Of a DNA stretch of 64,000 nucleotides, positions 32,325 to 41,121 are shown in pieces. The notes under the pieces were generated by a model, which saw only the letters and a program-made list of their open reading frames with translations, searched no databases and was not told the origin of the DNA. Positions within the stretch are counted from its first letter, which is position 1. Every line of letters starts with the position of its first letter. This DNA comes from Casp-actino8 sp001510335 (GTDB lineage: Bacteria; Actinomycetota; Acidimicrobiia; Acidimicrobiales; Ilumatobacteraceae): positions 9,521-73,520 of the forward strand of contig JAQCEM010000007.1 in the NCBI GenBank assembly GCA_027729635.1. Direction: 5' to 3'. The position numbers and the translations under genes were made by a program.

Positions 32325-34112
32325 ATGGGGAATAACAACGACAAGAAACTTTCGTTGGAAGAAGCTCGCGAGAAGTATCGCATTGAACGCGAAAAGCGTC
32401 TTCGCACCGATGGCATCCGTCAGTACAAAGAACTCAAGGGTGACTACGAAGAATTCGATCGTGACCCTTACGTCGAGCCTGGCTTTACCCGTGAAGCGGT
32501 CATTGAAGACGTTGATGTGGTCATCGTTGGTGGTGGCTTCGGAGGAATGATTGAAGCGGCCAATTTGACGAAGGCTGGAATTACCAATTTCCGAATCATT
32601 GAAAAAGCCGGCGACTTTGGCGGCACGTGGTATTGGAATCGTTATCCCAATGCAGCTTGCGACGTTGAGTCGTATGTGTATTTGCCGCTGCTTGAAGATA
32701 CGGGCTATATGCCCACCGAAAAGTACGCGAAGGCTCCTGAGATTTTCGCCTACTGTCAATTACTCGGTCGCTTTTTTGAATTGTATCGCGGTGCACTTTT
32801 CCAGACTGAAGTTGAGGACATGCGCTGGGATGAATCAAGGAAGCGCTGGAATGTCATGACCTCGCGCAGTGACGTTCTCTCGGCAAAGTTCATCGTGATT
32901 GCCGGTGGAGTTCTTCATAAGGCCAAGTTGCCAGGAATTCCAGGAATCGAAACGTATGCCGGTCGTGCCTTCCACACCAGTCGCTGGGACTACAGCTACA
33001 CCGGTGGAAGTTCGCAGACATTGATGGAGAAGTTGGCTGATAAGCGAGTGGGCATTATCGGTACTGGTGCAACGGCAGTTCAGGTTGTTCCGAAACTGGC
33101 TGAAGCCGCGAAAGAACTTTTCGTCTTCCAGCGCACCGCCGCATGTGTGGGTGTTCGCAACAACAAACCGACCGATCCAGAATGGTTCAAGTCGCTGAAG
33201 CCAGGTTGGCAAGCCGAACGAACTCGCAACTTCACTCAAGCAGTGACGGGTGCGCAACCCGCCGTCGACATGATTGATGATGAGTGGACGAAGATGAATT
33301 GGGTTGATACTCGTAAGTTGCCCGAGAACGACGAAGAGGCCCTTGAGTTAGAGCGAATCGACTTCGAAAACATGGAACGGGTTCGTCAGCGAATCGCCGA
33401 TGTGATCAAAGATCCAGCAACGGCCGAACTGATGATGCCGTGGTACTCACAAAGTTGTAAGCGCCCGTGTTTCCACGACGAATACCTGCCGGCTTTTAAT
33501 CGTCCAAATGTTCATCTTGTTGATACCGATGGAAAAGGCGTCAATGAAATCAACGAAAGCGGTGTCATCGTTAATGGTGTCGAGTATCCCGTTGACTTGT
33601 TGATCTTTGCGTCAGGCTTTGAAGTGACAACGGGCTATACGCATCGTTTGGGCTTCGATCCAAAAGGGCGCGACGGTGTTTCGTTAAGTGAGGCTTGGGC
33701 AGAAGGCCCGGGCACTTTGCACGGGGTGCTGTCAAATGGTTTCCCAAACATGTTCATGATCTCGACGGTGCAAGGCGCACAAGCAACAAACTTTGTCCAC
33801 TCAATTACTGAGACAGCGCAACATGTCGCATTTTTGATTGAGCAATGCGTCAAGGGTGATATCGCAACGATTGAACCCGAAACTGCGGCACAAGAGAATT
33901 GGTTTGAAACTTTGTTTGCGCAACTGTGGGGAATCGCCCGTTACAACGCAACGTGCACACCTGGTTACCTCAATAGTGAAGGTGGCGGAGACATGCGTTC
34001 GGCCCGAGCCATTGCCTGGATGACCAGCGTTTTGGGATTCGCCGAATACGTTGAAAACTGGCGTCAGCAGGGCGACCTTGCCGGGCTAACCCTCACACCT
34101 AATTCGAAGTAA
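32325..34112 (+). CDS. Flavin-containing (Baeyer-Villiger-type) monooxygenase
   Basis: 595 aa. An N-terminal charged extension of about 60 residues precedes the FAD site DVVIVGGGFGGMIEA (about residues 62-76), FGGTWYWNRYPNAACDVES, the Baeyer-Villiger fingerprint region YAGRAFHTSRWDY (about 210-222, ending W-D rather than W-P), and the NADPH site VGIIGTGATAVQ (about 242). These are the marks of cyclohexanone or steroid monooxygenases, which insert oxygen next to a ketone. Substrate unknown. The 3' end overlaps that of the MFS gene by 14 bases. Confidence 0.88.
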   Translation: MGNNNDKKLSLEEAREKYRIEREKRLRTDGIRQYKELKGDYEEFDRDPYVEPGFTREAVIEDVDVVIVGGGFGGMIEAANLTKAGITNFRIIEKAGDFGGTWYWNRYPNAACDVESYVYLPLLEDTGYMPTEKYAKAPEIFAYCQLLGRFFELYRGALFQTEVEDMRWDESRKRWNVMTSRSDVLSAKFIVIAGGVLHKAKLPGIPGIETYAGRAFHTSRWDYSYTGGSSQTLMEKLADKRVGIIGTGATAVQVVPKLAEAAKELFVFQRTAACVGVRNNKPTDPEWFKSLKPGWQAERTRNFTQAVTGAQPAVDMIDDEWTKMNWVDTRKLPENDEEALELERIDFENMERVRQRIADVIKDPATAELMMPWYSQSCKRPCFHDEYLPAFNRPNVHLVDTDGKGVNEINESGVIVNGVEYPVDLLIFASGFEVTTGYTHRLGFDPKGRDGVSLSEAWAEGPGTLHGVLSNGFPNMFMISTVQGAQATNFVHSITETAQHVAFLIEQCVKGDIATIEPETAAQENWFETLFAQLWGIARYNATCTPGYLNSEGGGDMRSARAIAWMTSVLGFAEYVENWRQQGDLAGLTLTPNSK

Positions 34113-35475
34113 CTGCCGTATTTGCAGACGCGTCAGTCGTTTTGGTGCCAATGAAAATTGCGATAGTCCCGATTGAAATAAAGGTAAAGATGATGAGCGC
34201 CAAGGGTCGCACGGTGCCGTCAAATTGACTTGTCGCGAGATTACCTAACAGTGCCGCGCCAGCCGTTGACACTGTCGCAATGATTGATGACGCTGTTCCT
34301 GCGATATGGGGAACGGGCATCATGGCCGCGGTATTGCAATTCGGTACTAGCCCTTGGGCGATTGGCATCACGAGGGCGAGTGCAATGAAGAACAACCAAA
34401 AGTTTGGCCGGCCCTGTTGAGTAAATGAAACGACGAGCAATAGAACAGAAGTGCCGATCGCAATCAGCGAGCTTTGTCGCACGAGTTTGTTAATACCCAG
34501 TCGTTGCACGATGCGCGCATTATTTAGCGAGTTAATTGCGAGCAAAACTGCCAAGGTGCCGAAAATAAGTGGGAACCATGAGCCATATCCGTAGACGTCT
34601 TCAACAATCACCTCTGAACCAGAGAGGTATGTCGTCATCACCGCGAAAAGGAAAGTCATCGCAACGATGAAGCTCAATGTGGCGCGATGAGTCATTACTT
34701 CACGTCCAGCTTCGCCGACCGCGCTCCACGTGAATGGACGGCGCTTATCGACAGTTAAAGTTTCTGGCAGTCGTCGCGACCAGATCATCAAGATGAGTGC
34801 GACGCCAGCTGGCACCCAGAAAACGATGCGCCATGGTGCGATGTTGATCAAGCCAGCACCAACACTTGGGGCAAGAATTGGTACGAGTAAGAAAACTGCA
34901 ACCATGCGCGACATCAACTGAGCCATTGCTGTTCCTTCATAGCGATCGCGGATCATGGCGGTACTCAGAGCGCGTGGTGCTGCGGTTCCAAGACCCCAAA
35001 TAAATCGCGCGGCAATGACCCAGCCCCACGAAGGAGCCACGCTCGCCAATAATGCACCGACAATAAACAGGGTTAAGCCAGCGAAGAGGGGAGCGCGTCG
35101 TCCGTAACGATCAGATGCCGGCCCGTAGAGCCATGGCCCAACAGCAAGACCTAAAAAGTACGATGTCACGACCCAACTCACCTTTGTTGAGTCGGGCGAC
35201 ATGCCGAATTCCTGGCGCATCTCGGGAAATGCCGGGAGCATGAGGTCAATCGATAAGGCGGCGCTTGCCATCAGACATGTGAGCAAGATGATGAACTCGC
35301 GGCCCGAGGCAACTTTGCGAGTTGGGGCGCCTTGCCGATTCGTGAATCGATTTTTGATTAATTGGGGCACTTGCAAAGGCACTGTTGCACGATAGAGGAC
35401 TGAGCCTTGAGGATTTGGGTTGGCGTGGGTTGAGGCGTCAGGTGGTGCAATTTGAGTGACAAAAATTCTTGACAA
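34099..35475 (-). CDS. MFS transporter, Bcr/CflA-like drug exporter
   Basis: 458 aa, about 12 membrane helices. After a hydrophilic N-terminal stretch of about 60 residues come ALSIDLMLPAFPEMRQEFG, LAVGPWLYGPASDRYGRRAPL (loop 2-3 motif of the major facilitator superfamily), and RALSTAMIRDRYEG, characteristic of DHA1 Bcr/CflA proteins that export drugs or metabolites with proton import. It converges with the monooxygenase and is divergent from pirin by 38 bases. A shorter start near residue 60 is possible. Confidence 0.85.
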   Translation of the reverse strand: MSRIFVTQIAPPDASTHANPNPQGSVLYRATVPLQVPQLIKNRFTNRQGAPTRKVASGREFIILLTCLMASAALSIDLMLPAFPEMRQEFGMSPDSTKVSWVVTSYFLGLAVGPWLYGPASDRYGRRAPLFAGLTLFIVGALLASVAPSWGWVIAARFIWGLGTAAPRALSTAMIRDRYEGTAMAQLMSRMVAVFLLVPILAPSVGAGLINIAPWRIVFWVPAGVALILMIWSRRLPETLTVDKRRPFTWSAVGEAGREVMTHRATLSFIVAMTFLFAVMTTYLSGSEVIVEDVYGYGSWFPLIFGTLAVLLAINSLNNARIVQRLGINKLVRQSSLIAIGTSVLLLVVSFTQQGRPNFWLFFIALALVMPIAQGLVPNCNTAAMMPVPHIAGTASSIIATVSTAGAALLGNLATSQFDGTVRPLALIIFTFISIGTIAIFIGTKTTDASANTAVTSN

Positions 35476-35513
35476 GTTGAAGTTTTACAACGACAGCAAG
35501 TGTTTAATAGATT

Positions 35514-36476
35514 ATGCCCGCAATTACCGCTGACACATTGACTCTGCCCCGAATCAACGCTCCGCTTGGAGGTCACTCCCGTCTGGTTGTGTCGGTGACT
35601 ACCGCTCCGAGTGGACACGAGGGCGAAGGCTTTCCAGTTCGACGAGCTTTCGCAGGTGTGAGCCGCGAGATTCTCGACCCGTTTATTCACATGGACCAAA
35701 TGGGCGAAGTCAATTACGCGCCGTATGAACCACGTGGAACCGATTGGCATCCGCATCGTGGTTTCGAAACTGTCACGTACATCTTGGACGGTATTTTCGT
35801 ACACCAAGATTCACACGGCGGCGGTGGAGTGATCGCCGACGGTGCAACGCAATGGATGACGGCTGGTGGAGGAATTCTGCACATTGAAACTCCCCCCGAA
35901 AAATTGGTGATCTCTGGCGGACTCTTTCATGGTGTTCAGTTGTGGGTGAACCTCCCGAGTCATAAGAAAATGATTTCGCCGGCGTATCAAAATCTTGAAG
36001 CCGATCTGGTGACATTGTTGTCGTCACCCGATGGTGGTGCGCTGATTCGTTTGATTGCGGGCGACTTGGGCGAATTTCACGGACCTGGATCAACGCATAC
36101 GCCCATTGTTGTTTCGCATGTGACCCTGGCGGCGGGCGCGCGCGTTGAGTTGCCTTGGAATCCAGCTTTCAATGCGCTGGCATACGTACTCGCTGGTTCG
36201 GGTTCGGTCAGTGATGAACGTCGACCTATTCGGTTAGGACAATTGGCGGTCTACGGAAGTGGAGACTCAATTTCGTTGCAGGCCGACGATGACTCTTCGC
36301 TCGATGTTCTGCTACTTGGTGGACAACCGATTGGTGAACCGATCGTCGCCTATGGTCCGTTCGTCATGAATACCGAAAACGAAATTCGTCAAGCATTTGA
36401 TGACTACCAGCAAGGCCGACTCGGAACAGTGCCGGTTGGCGGTATTCGTCCCTATCGGGGCCGACTACTTGATTGA
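35514..36476 (+). CDS. Pirin family protein
   Basis: 320-aa bicupin. The N-terminal cupin has the iron ligands in DWHPHRGFETVTYILDG and the following HQDSHGG and GILHIETPPE, as in pirins with quercetinase-like or redox-sensing activity. The C-terminal cupin is partial. Function in this organism is unknown. Converges with the PadR-like gene, 12-base overlap. Confidence 0.9.
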   Translation: MPAITADTLTLPRINAPLGGHSRLVVSVTTAPSGHEGEGFPVRRAFAGVSREILDPFIHMDQMGEVNYAPYEPRGTDWHPHRGFETVTYILDGIFVHQDSHGGGGVIADGATQWMTAGGGILHIETPPEKLVISGGLFHGVQLWVNLPSHKKMISPAYQNLEADLVTLLSSPDGGALIRLIAGDLGEFHGPGSTHTPIVVSHVTLAAGARVELPWNPAFNALAYVLAGSGSVSDERRPIRLGQLAVYGSGDSISLQADDDSSLDVLLLGGQPIGEPIVAYGPFVMNTENEIRQAFDDYQQGRLGTVPVGGIRPYRGRLLD

Positions 36477-36992
36477 GTCAATGAAGCGCAGAGTTGCTTC
36501 GGCGATTTCGCGACGCCAAACCAGCACAGCATCGTTTTTGCCGCTGTCTCCAATGTTGCTTTCAATATTTCGTTGCAGAGTTTTGATGTTTTTGCGTTGA
36601 GTCTTCAACATGTCTCCAACATCAATTCCACAATCTTCAGCTAATACGAGTTTGAGAAGTAGTTCGCTTCTCATGTCTCGCAAATGAACAACAGGCGTGT
36701 AGATCCATGTTCGAAAGATCGCTCGACCAGTTTTGGTGACGGAGAGTAAGGTTCGATTACCGCCGGCTAAGCCAGCCTCTTCACCGGATTGTTCTATGTA
36801 ACCGTGCACTTGGAGTTGTTCAAGTGCACGATAGGTGAGCGGACGAGTCAAAGACCAAATACGACCAATGTCGGATTCAGGCTTTAAGCGCGCTGCAATG
36901 GCAAAACCATGCGATGGCTTTTTGTACAGCAAGCCGAGACATGCCCATTCGCCAAGAAGCAGATCGTGTGACTCGCGGGCTTGGCGACTCAT
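36465..36992 (-). CDS. PadR-like transcriptional regulator, last gene of the mod operon
   Basis: 175 aa. N-terminal winged helix (GEWACLGLLYKKPSHGFAIAARL, then LTYRALEQLQVHGYIEQ), then a C-terminal helical dimerisation region of the PadR_C/Vir kind. It overlaps the modC gene by four bases and so is cotranscribed with the transporter; it may regulate it and perhaps read the palindrome at 39268. Ligand unknown. Confidence 0.75.
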   Translation of the reverse strand: MSRQARESHDLLLGEWACLGLLYKKPSHGFAIAARLKPESDIGRIWSLTRPLTYRALEQLQVHGYIEQSGEEAGLAGGNRTLLSVTKTGRAIFRTWIYTPVVHLRDMRSELLLKLVLAEDCGIDVGDMLKTQRKNIKTLQRNIESNIGDSGKNDAVLVWRREIAEATLRFIDSIK

Positions 36993-37672
36993 AACTTTCC
37001 CCGGTACTCAGATGCGGATCCGTCCCAAATAACTTTGCCGTGGTCAAGTTCAATGATTCGATCAGCCATTGAAAGTGCGTCGTCTACGTCATGAGTCACC
37101 AGAATTCGATATCCGGCAAAGCCAGCGAGAACTTCGCGAAACTCGGCACGGACGAGTTGTCGTGTTGTGGTGTCAAGACCAGACATGGGTTCATCAAGCA
37201 ATAAGACCTTGGGGGCGGTGATTAAAGCCCGCGCAATAGCGACTCGTTGCGCTTGTCCGCCACTGAGCTCGCGTGGATGGCGCTCAAGGAGTTCAGCCAG
37301 TCCAAATTGATTAATCAACGGTTGGGCCTGATGTGTTGCATCTGTTCGCTTGGTCTTGCGAGCGCGCAGTCCGAAAATGATGTTCTCAAGAACGGTCATG
37401 GTCTCAAAAAGAAGTCCGCCCTGAAAGACAATACCGACCGGTCGTTGAGTGGGATCTACGAAAACCTTTTTCGTTGCTTCGTCCAATGTTTGGTTGTCGA
37501 GGACTAAAGATCCCGAGTTCACAGGGAGTAAGCCGGCGATGGCATGAAGAAAAGTTGATTTGCCCGATCCATTGGGCCCCATGATTACCACAACCTCACC
37601 CTCATTGAATGAGAGATCAACATTGAGTTTAAAAGACCCACGTGTGAGAGCGAAGCGCGTATTAAGTGTCAT
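36989..37672 (-). CDS. modC: Molybdate ABC transporter ATP-binding protein ModC
   Basis: 227-aa ABC ATPase. Walker A GPNGSGKSTFLHAIAG, Q-loop VFQGGLLFETM, signature LSGGQAQRVAIARAL, Walker B VLLLDEP and the H-loop THDVDDA are intact. It lacks the C-terminal TOBE/molybdopterin-binding domain of E. coli ModC, so it is a short version. Assignment to molybdate rests on the neighbouring modA and modB; tungstate or another oxyanion cannot be excluded. Confidence 0.87.
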   Translation of the reverse strand: MTLNTRFALTRGSFKLNVDLSFNEGEVVVIMGPNGSGKSTFLHAIAGLLPVNSGSLVLDNQTLDEATKKVFVDPTQRPVGIVFQGGLLFETMTVLENIIFGLRARKTKRTDATHQAQPLINQFGLAELLERHPRELSGGQAQRVAIARALITAPKVLLLDEPMSGLDTTTRQLVRAEFREVLAGFAGYRILVTHDVDDALSMADRIIELDHGKVIWDGSASEYRGKL

Positions 37673-38487
37673 AGCGCAAGGCCTTGATCAGCGCGGCCTA
37701 GCCAACGTTCTCTGAGCGCGATCAGAATTGAAAAAGCAACTGCGACCATGACGAGAGAAAGAATCAAGGCTGACTCAGGATTTGAATCAAGTGCGGCGTA
37801 CGTGGCAAGTGGCATGGTCTGCGTCGTGCCCGGCAAGTTGCCAGCAAAAGTGATGGTGGCACCAAATTCTCCGAGTGCTCGCGCCCATGCGAGCACCAGA
37901 CCAGCAATGAGACTTGGTTTGATACTGGGCAGGGTGACCTGACGAAACACATACCACCGTGAACCTCCAAGTGTTCGCGCGACATCTTCAAATCGTGTGT
38001 CAAGTTGACGTAATCCTGCTTCAACTGAGAGGACCAAAAAGGGCATCGCGACAAAGCATTGAGCCATGACGACAGCAGCAGTTGTGAAGGGTAGGCGAAT
38101 ACCGAACCAACTATCGAGGTATTGGCCGATGAGTCCACGTCGACCGAATGTATAGAGCAACGCGATACCGCCAACGACAGGAGGAAGAACCATTGACAGA
38201 GTCATCAAGGCGCGAATAAACCGGCGCCCAGGAAAATTCACACGGGCCAAGAGCCATGCGAGTGGAACACCGAAGATGACGCAGAGAATTGCCGTCATTA
38301 ACGATGTCTTCAATGACAGCCATAAAGCGTCTCGAATTTCTTGCTCTAAAACTATGTCAGTGAATTTGCTCCAGGGTGTGCGCCATAAGAGACCAATAAA
38401 TGGGGAAAGAATGAAAGCAACAGCGAATAATGCGATCGCCGAGATTGGCCAAGGAAGTCTTTGGCGATGACGCGGTGATTGCCTCAT
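37669..38487 (-). CDS. modB: Molybdate ABC transporter permease ModB
   Basis: 272-aa membrane protein with about five to six helices and the EAA loop ARTLGGSRWYVFRQVTLPSIKPSLIAG, of which the G in the third element contacts ModC. SLKTSLMTAILCVIFGVPLAWLLAR near the start is typical of ModB. Overlaps both neighbours by four bases: a tight modA-modB-modC-padR operon. Confidence 0.9.
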   Translation of the reverse strand: MRQSPRHRQRLPWPISAIALFAVAFILSPFIGLLWRTPWSKFTDIVLEQEIRDALWLSLKTSLMTAILCVIFGVPLAWLLARVNFPGRRFIRALMTLSMVLPPVVGGIALLYTFGRRGLIGQYLDSWFGIRLPFTTAAVVMAQCFVAMPFLVLSVEAGLRQLDTRFEDVARTLGGSRWYVFRQVTLPSIKPSLIAGLVLAWARALGEFGATITFAGNLPGTTQTMPLATYAALDSNPESALILSLVMVAVAFSILIALRERWLGRADQGLAL

Positions 38488-39242
38488 GGTGTTTGAAAAC
38501 CATATTGAGTGAGAAGTGATTGTCCTACAGGAGACAACAAGTAATCAATAAACCTTTGTGCCTCTTTCTTATTTGCAGAATTCTTGATGATGCCGATTGG
38601 AAATTCAGCCACGATGTTGAATTCAGTCGGAATTTCTACACCTTCAACTTGGTCATCTGCCGCAATGACTTCCGAGTGATACACAATTCCTGCATCGGCT
38701 TCACCACTTGCCACCTTCAGCATGATTCCCTTGACGTTGCTTTCAAGAGAATCGGGGGTGACTGTGACACTGGCTTTCTCTAATGCTTCAGCGGTGTACC
38801 TGCCGATCGGAACTTCAGGATTGGTGGTGACAAAAATCAGATCAGGATCAGTGAGGTCTTGTAATGATGAGATGTTGAGGGGATTGCCTTTTTCAACAAT
38901 GATCTCAAGATAGGTAGTTGCGAAAATGAACGATTGCGAGTCAAGTAAATCCTGTGACTCAACTTTGTCCATGTTCGTGATATCTGCCGATGCGAAGACA
39001 TCCGCTGGTGCACCTTCTTGTATAAAGCGTGCCAAATCGGAAGAAGCTCCCAGATTGAACTGCACCTTCACTCCTGGATGGTTTTTTTCATAAGCAAGAG
39101 CGGCAAAGGCAAACGGTGTCGCTAGAGAAGATGCCGCGTAAACGTTGAGAGTGGTCTGTCCTTGTGATTCTGATGACGAAGTGCAGGCTGAAAACAAGAT
39201 GACGGGAGCCAGGGCAGAGACTAAAGCGCGACGAGCAAACAC
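38484..39242 (-). CDS. modA: Molybdate ABC transporter substrate-binding protein ModA
   Basis: 252-aa lipoprotein: signal peptide with lipobox LFSAC, then the ModA motifs LNVYAASSLATPF (oxyanion-binding Ser), FNLGASSDLARFIQEGAPADVFASAD, and GEADAGIVYHSEV. It captures molybdate or tungstate outside the membrane. GTG start at 39240-39242. First gene of the mod operon; a perfect 25-bp palindrome lies 26 bases upstream. It would supply Mo for formate dehydrogenase and others that need FdhD. Confidence 0.9.
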   Translation of the reverse strand: MFARRALVSALAPVILFSACTSSSESQGQTTLNVYAASSLATPFAFAALAYEKNHPGVKVQFNLGASSDLARFIQEGAPADVFASADITNMDKVESQDLLDSQSFIFATTYLEIIVEKGNPLNISSLQDLTDPDLIFVTTNPEVPIGRYTAEALEKASVTVTPDSLESNVKGIMLKVASGEADAGIVYHSEVIAADDQVEGVEIPTEFNIVAEFPIGIIKNSANKKEAQRFIDYLLSPVGQSLLTQYGFQTP

Positions 39243-39267
39243 AACATCAAGTTATCTTTGGATTGCC

Positions 39268-39292
39268 AAATTAGTCAATAATTGACTAATTT
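39268..39292. promoter_or_regulatory. Perfect 25-bp palindrome upstream of modA
   Basis: AAATTAGTCAA-TAA-TTGACTAATTT: 11-bp arms with no mismatch. It lies between the stop of the HD-domain gene and the start of modA, both on the minus strand. It could be an operator for the mod operon, perhaps of the PadR-like protein in the operon, or, less likely given its AT-rich stem, a terminator of the HD gene. Confidence 0.6.
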
Positions 39293-39303
39293 GCCTCTTC
39301 TGA

Positions 39304-39849
39304 CTATCGGCCCGAGAAAACCGATCTGATCAGGGGTTCAAAGTATTCGAGGGACTCGCTCTTGTACTCAGGGTCAAAAGCCACTTGGTCGTACTTGGCG
39401 CAAAACTCTTCGGTGTATTCGTAATGTGGATTGTCGCGGAATGCATCGCGAGTATTGCGATCAAGGCCGATGTGATGCCAAAAGTAATAGCCCTGGAAAA
39501 TGCCGTGGTGTTCGACCATCCAGTGATTTGCTTCGCTCACGAAAGGCTTCACGATGGCTGAGGCGATTGCCGGGTGGTTGTATGGCGACAACGTGTCGCC
39601 GATGTCGTGAATGAGGGCACACGCGACATACTCATCTTTTTCCCCACCGCGCATTGCACGCGTTGCAGTTTGCAGCGAGTGCTCAAGACGTGACACCGGA
39701 AAACCGCCGTCATCACTTGCGAGATGACGCAGTTGTTCAAGGATGCGATCAGGAACAAGAGACTGAGTGTGTTTCATGCACTGCATGATTTCGTCCCATT
39801 CGGCTTTCGTTGAATCTTCAAATCGAGTAAATGTTGCTTTGGCGTTCAT
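39304..39849 (-). CDS. HD-domain protein, PhnZ-like diiron oxygenase or hydrolase
   Basis: 181 aa. Metal-binding His/Asp pattern: RLEHSLQTATRA, CALIHDIGDTLSPYNHPAIASAI, and MVEHHGIFQGYYFW, with the last HH and a downstream D pattern. This is the arrangement in PhnZ/TmpB-like mixed-valent diiron HD oxygenases acting on phosphonates; whether it has oxygenase activity here is unknown. It is upstream of modA in the same direction. Confidence 0.7.
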   Translation of the reverse strand: MNAKATFTRFEDSTKAEWDEIMQCMKHTQSLVPDRILEQLRHLASDDGGFPVSRLEHSLQTATRAMRGGEKDEYVACALIHDIGDTLSPYNHPAIASAIVKPFVSEANHWMVEHHGIFQGYYFWHHIGLDRNTRDAFRDNPHYEYTEEFCAKYDQVAFDPEYKSESLEYFEPLIRSVFSGR

Positions 39850-39889
39850 ATGTCCCCCTTGGAATACCTATTAACAATAACGAACCAAC

Positions 39890-39944
39890 GTGATTCTGGT
39901 GCAGAATCGTTGCATAATTCGCAACAAATCTGGACCGGAATCAC
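39890..39944. repeat. 55-bp intergenic palindromic repeat, copy 1
   Basis: 24-base left arm beginning GTGATTCTGGTGCAG, 7-base loop, 24-base right arm ending GGACCGGAATCAC; 20 of 24 positions pair. Located between the HD gene (upstream side) and the end of the mycothiol-family gene. Shares ends and exact 24-7-24 architecture with copies at 54689 and 59468. Confidence 0.8.
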
Positions 39945-39948
39945 AGGT

Positions 39949-40590
39949 TTAGAATTCAATTGCAGTGGTTGGGACGCGCAGGGGAGTTCCTTGGAGAAGC
40001 AATTTGATTTGTTCACCATCTAAGCCAAGTTGTTTCATTTGTTCAATGGACCTACGGCCAGTCAGGCTGCGCATGAGCTCAAAACGCGAGACCCCCGAAT
40101 CAACGAGTTCTTGGGCTCGGCCTGGGGCCTTTCCTTCGACCATATTAAAAAGCCAGCCGAGGGCAATGTTGACTGCCAAAGATTCTTGTGCACCGGCACG
40201 TCCAACCGCGTGGCGCAAGTCGTGTTCGTGGGTCACTGCGTCCATCATCATTTGCGAATTAATAGGACTCGGAATGTGGGGCAGTAGAACATCAAATTCG
40301 GTCGCCGTTGCGAGAAGTGCGTCGGCGAGTTGGGAAAGTGATTCACCTTCGTGGCGATCAACTTGAGATTGAGTCCAGGCATCAGTTGTCACGCCTTCCA
40401 TCCGACCCGCCAAAATGTCCTCTGGGACTCCGACGATGTGCGGAATCAAACCGCTGACTTCCCAATCTGGGCAAAGCGGAACTGACAAAGACGCTTGCGA
40501 CTCGGGGATCTCACGAATCAGGCCCACGACTCGTGTACGAAACTCAAGATAAGCCCGTACGACTTCGGCATCAGACTGAAGAAAGGTCAT
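39949..40590 (-). CDS. Mycothiol-dependent maleylpyruvate isomerase family protein
   Basis: 213 aa. The N-terminal DinB-like four-helix bundle of the MDMPI family: PLCPDWEVSGLIPHIVGVPEDIL with the metal-site His, and the later DAVTHEHDLRHAVG giving the other two ligands (H...ExxxH pattern). The C-terminal part is short. Actinobacterial members use mycothiol as cofactor; specific reaction unknown. Start at 40588-40590 (MTFLQSDAEV). Confidence 0.8.
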   Translation of the reverse strand: MTFLQSDAEVVRAYLEFRTRVVGLIREIPESQASLSVPLCPDWEVSGLIPHIVGVPEDILAGRMEGVTTDAWTQSQVDRHEGESLSQLADALLATATEFDVLLPHIPSPINSQMMMDAVTHEHDLRHAVGRAGAQESLAVNIALGWLFNMVEGKAPGRAQELVDSGVSRFELMRSLTGRRSIEQMKQLGLDGEQIKLLLQGTPLRVPTTAIEF

Positions 40591-40632
40591 ATGGCAGTAT
40601 GCCATCTCGTTTAAAAGTGATATGAATGAGAT

Positions 40633-41061
40633 ATGCGTTTACAACTTGCTCTCAACGTTGACAATCTGGAAGAAGCCATTGACTTCTACACAAAACTCTT
40701 TAATACCGAGCCCTTGAAAGTGAAGCCGGGCTACGCAAATTGGGCGATTATCGATCCGCCGCTGAAGTTGGTCATTTTTGAAAAAGGTGGTGAACACGGC
40801 ACGATCAATCATCTTGGGGTTGAAACCGACACCGCCGAAGAAGTGGTTGAAGCAGATCGACGCCTTCGCAATGCCGGTTTGGCAACAACCGGCATAGACG
40901 ACACCCAATGTTGTTTTGCGGAAAAAACTGAAACTTGGATTGACGGAGTGGACGGACATAGATGGGAGTTTTACGTCAAGCATTCTGATGTTGAACAGTT
41001 CGCCAATCTTTCGCTCGGTCGACAGGAAGAATCAGGCGGCAACGTGTGTTGCCCCTCGTGA
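40633..41061 (+). CDS. VOC-family ArsI/CadI-like protein
   Basis: 142-aa vicinal-oxygen-chelate protein. QLALNVDNLEEAIDFYTKLF, KPGYANWAIIDPPLKLVIFE, INHLGVETDTAEEV and the vicinal cysteines DDTQCCFAEK are the marks of the ArsI C-As lyase/CadI group, in which the metal site (Q/H, H, E) cleaves trivalent organoarsenicals bound to the Cys pair. A further Cys pair ends the protein (NVCCPS). Role in arsenic or cadmium resistance is inferred from family only. Divergent from the MDMPI gene, 43 bases apart. Confidence 0.8.
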   Translation: MRLQLALNVDNLEEAIDFYTKLFNTEPLKVKPGYANWAIIDPPLKLVIFEKGGEHGTINHLGVETDTAEEVVEADRRLRNAGLATTGIDDTQCCFAEKTETWIDGVDGHRWEFYVKHSDVEQFANLSLGRQEESGGNVCCPS

Positions 41062-41121
41062 AAAATTCGTCCCATACGAAAGTCCATTGACTCATCGTTC
41101 TCTTAGTTAGTCTGCGTCGGC

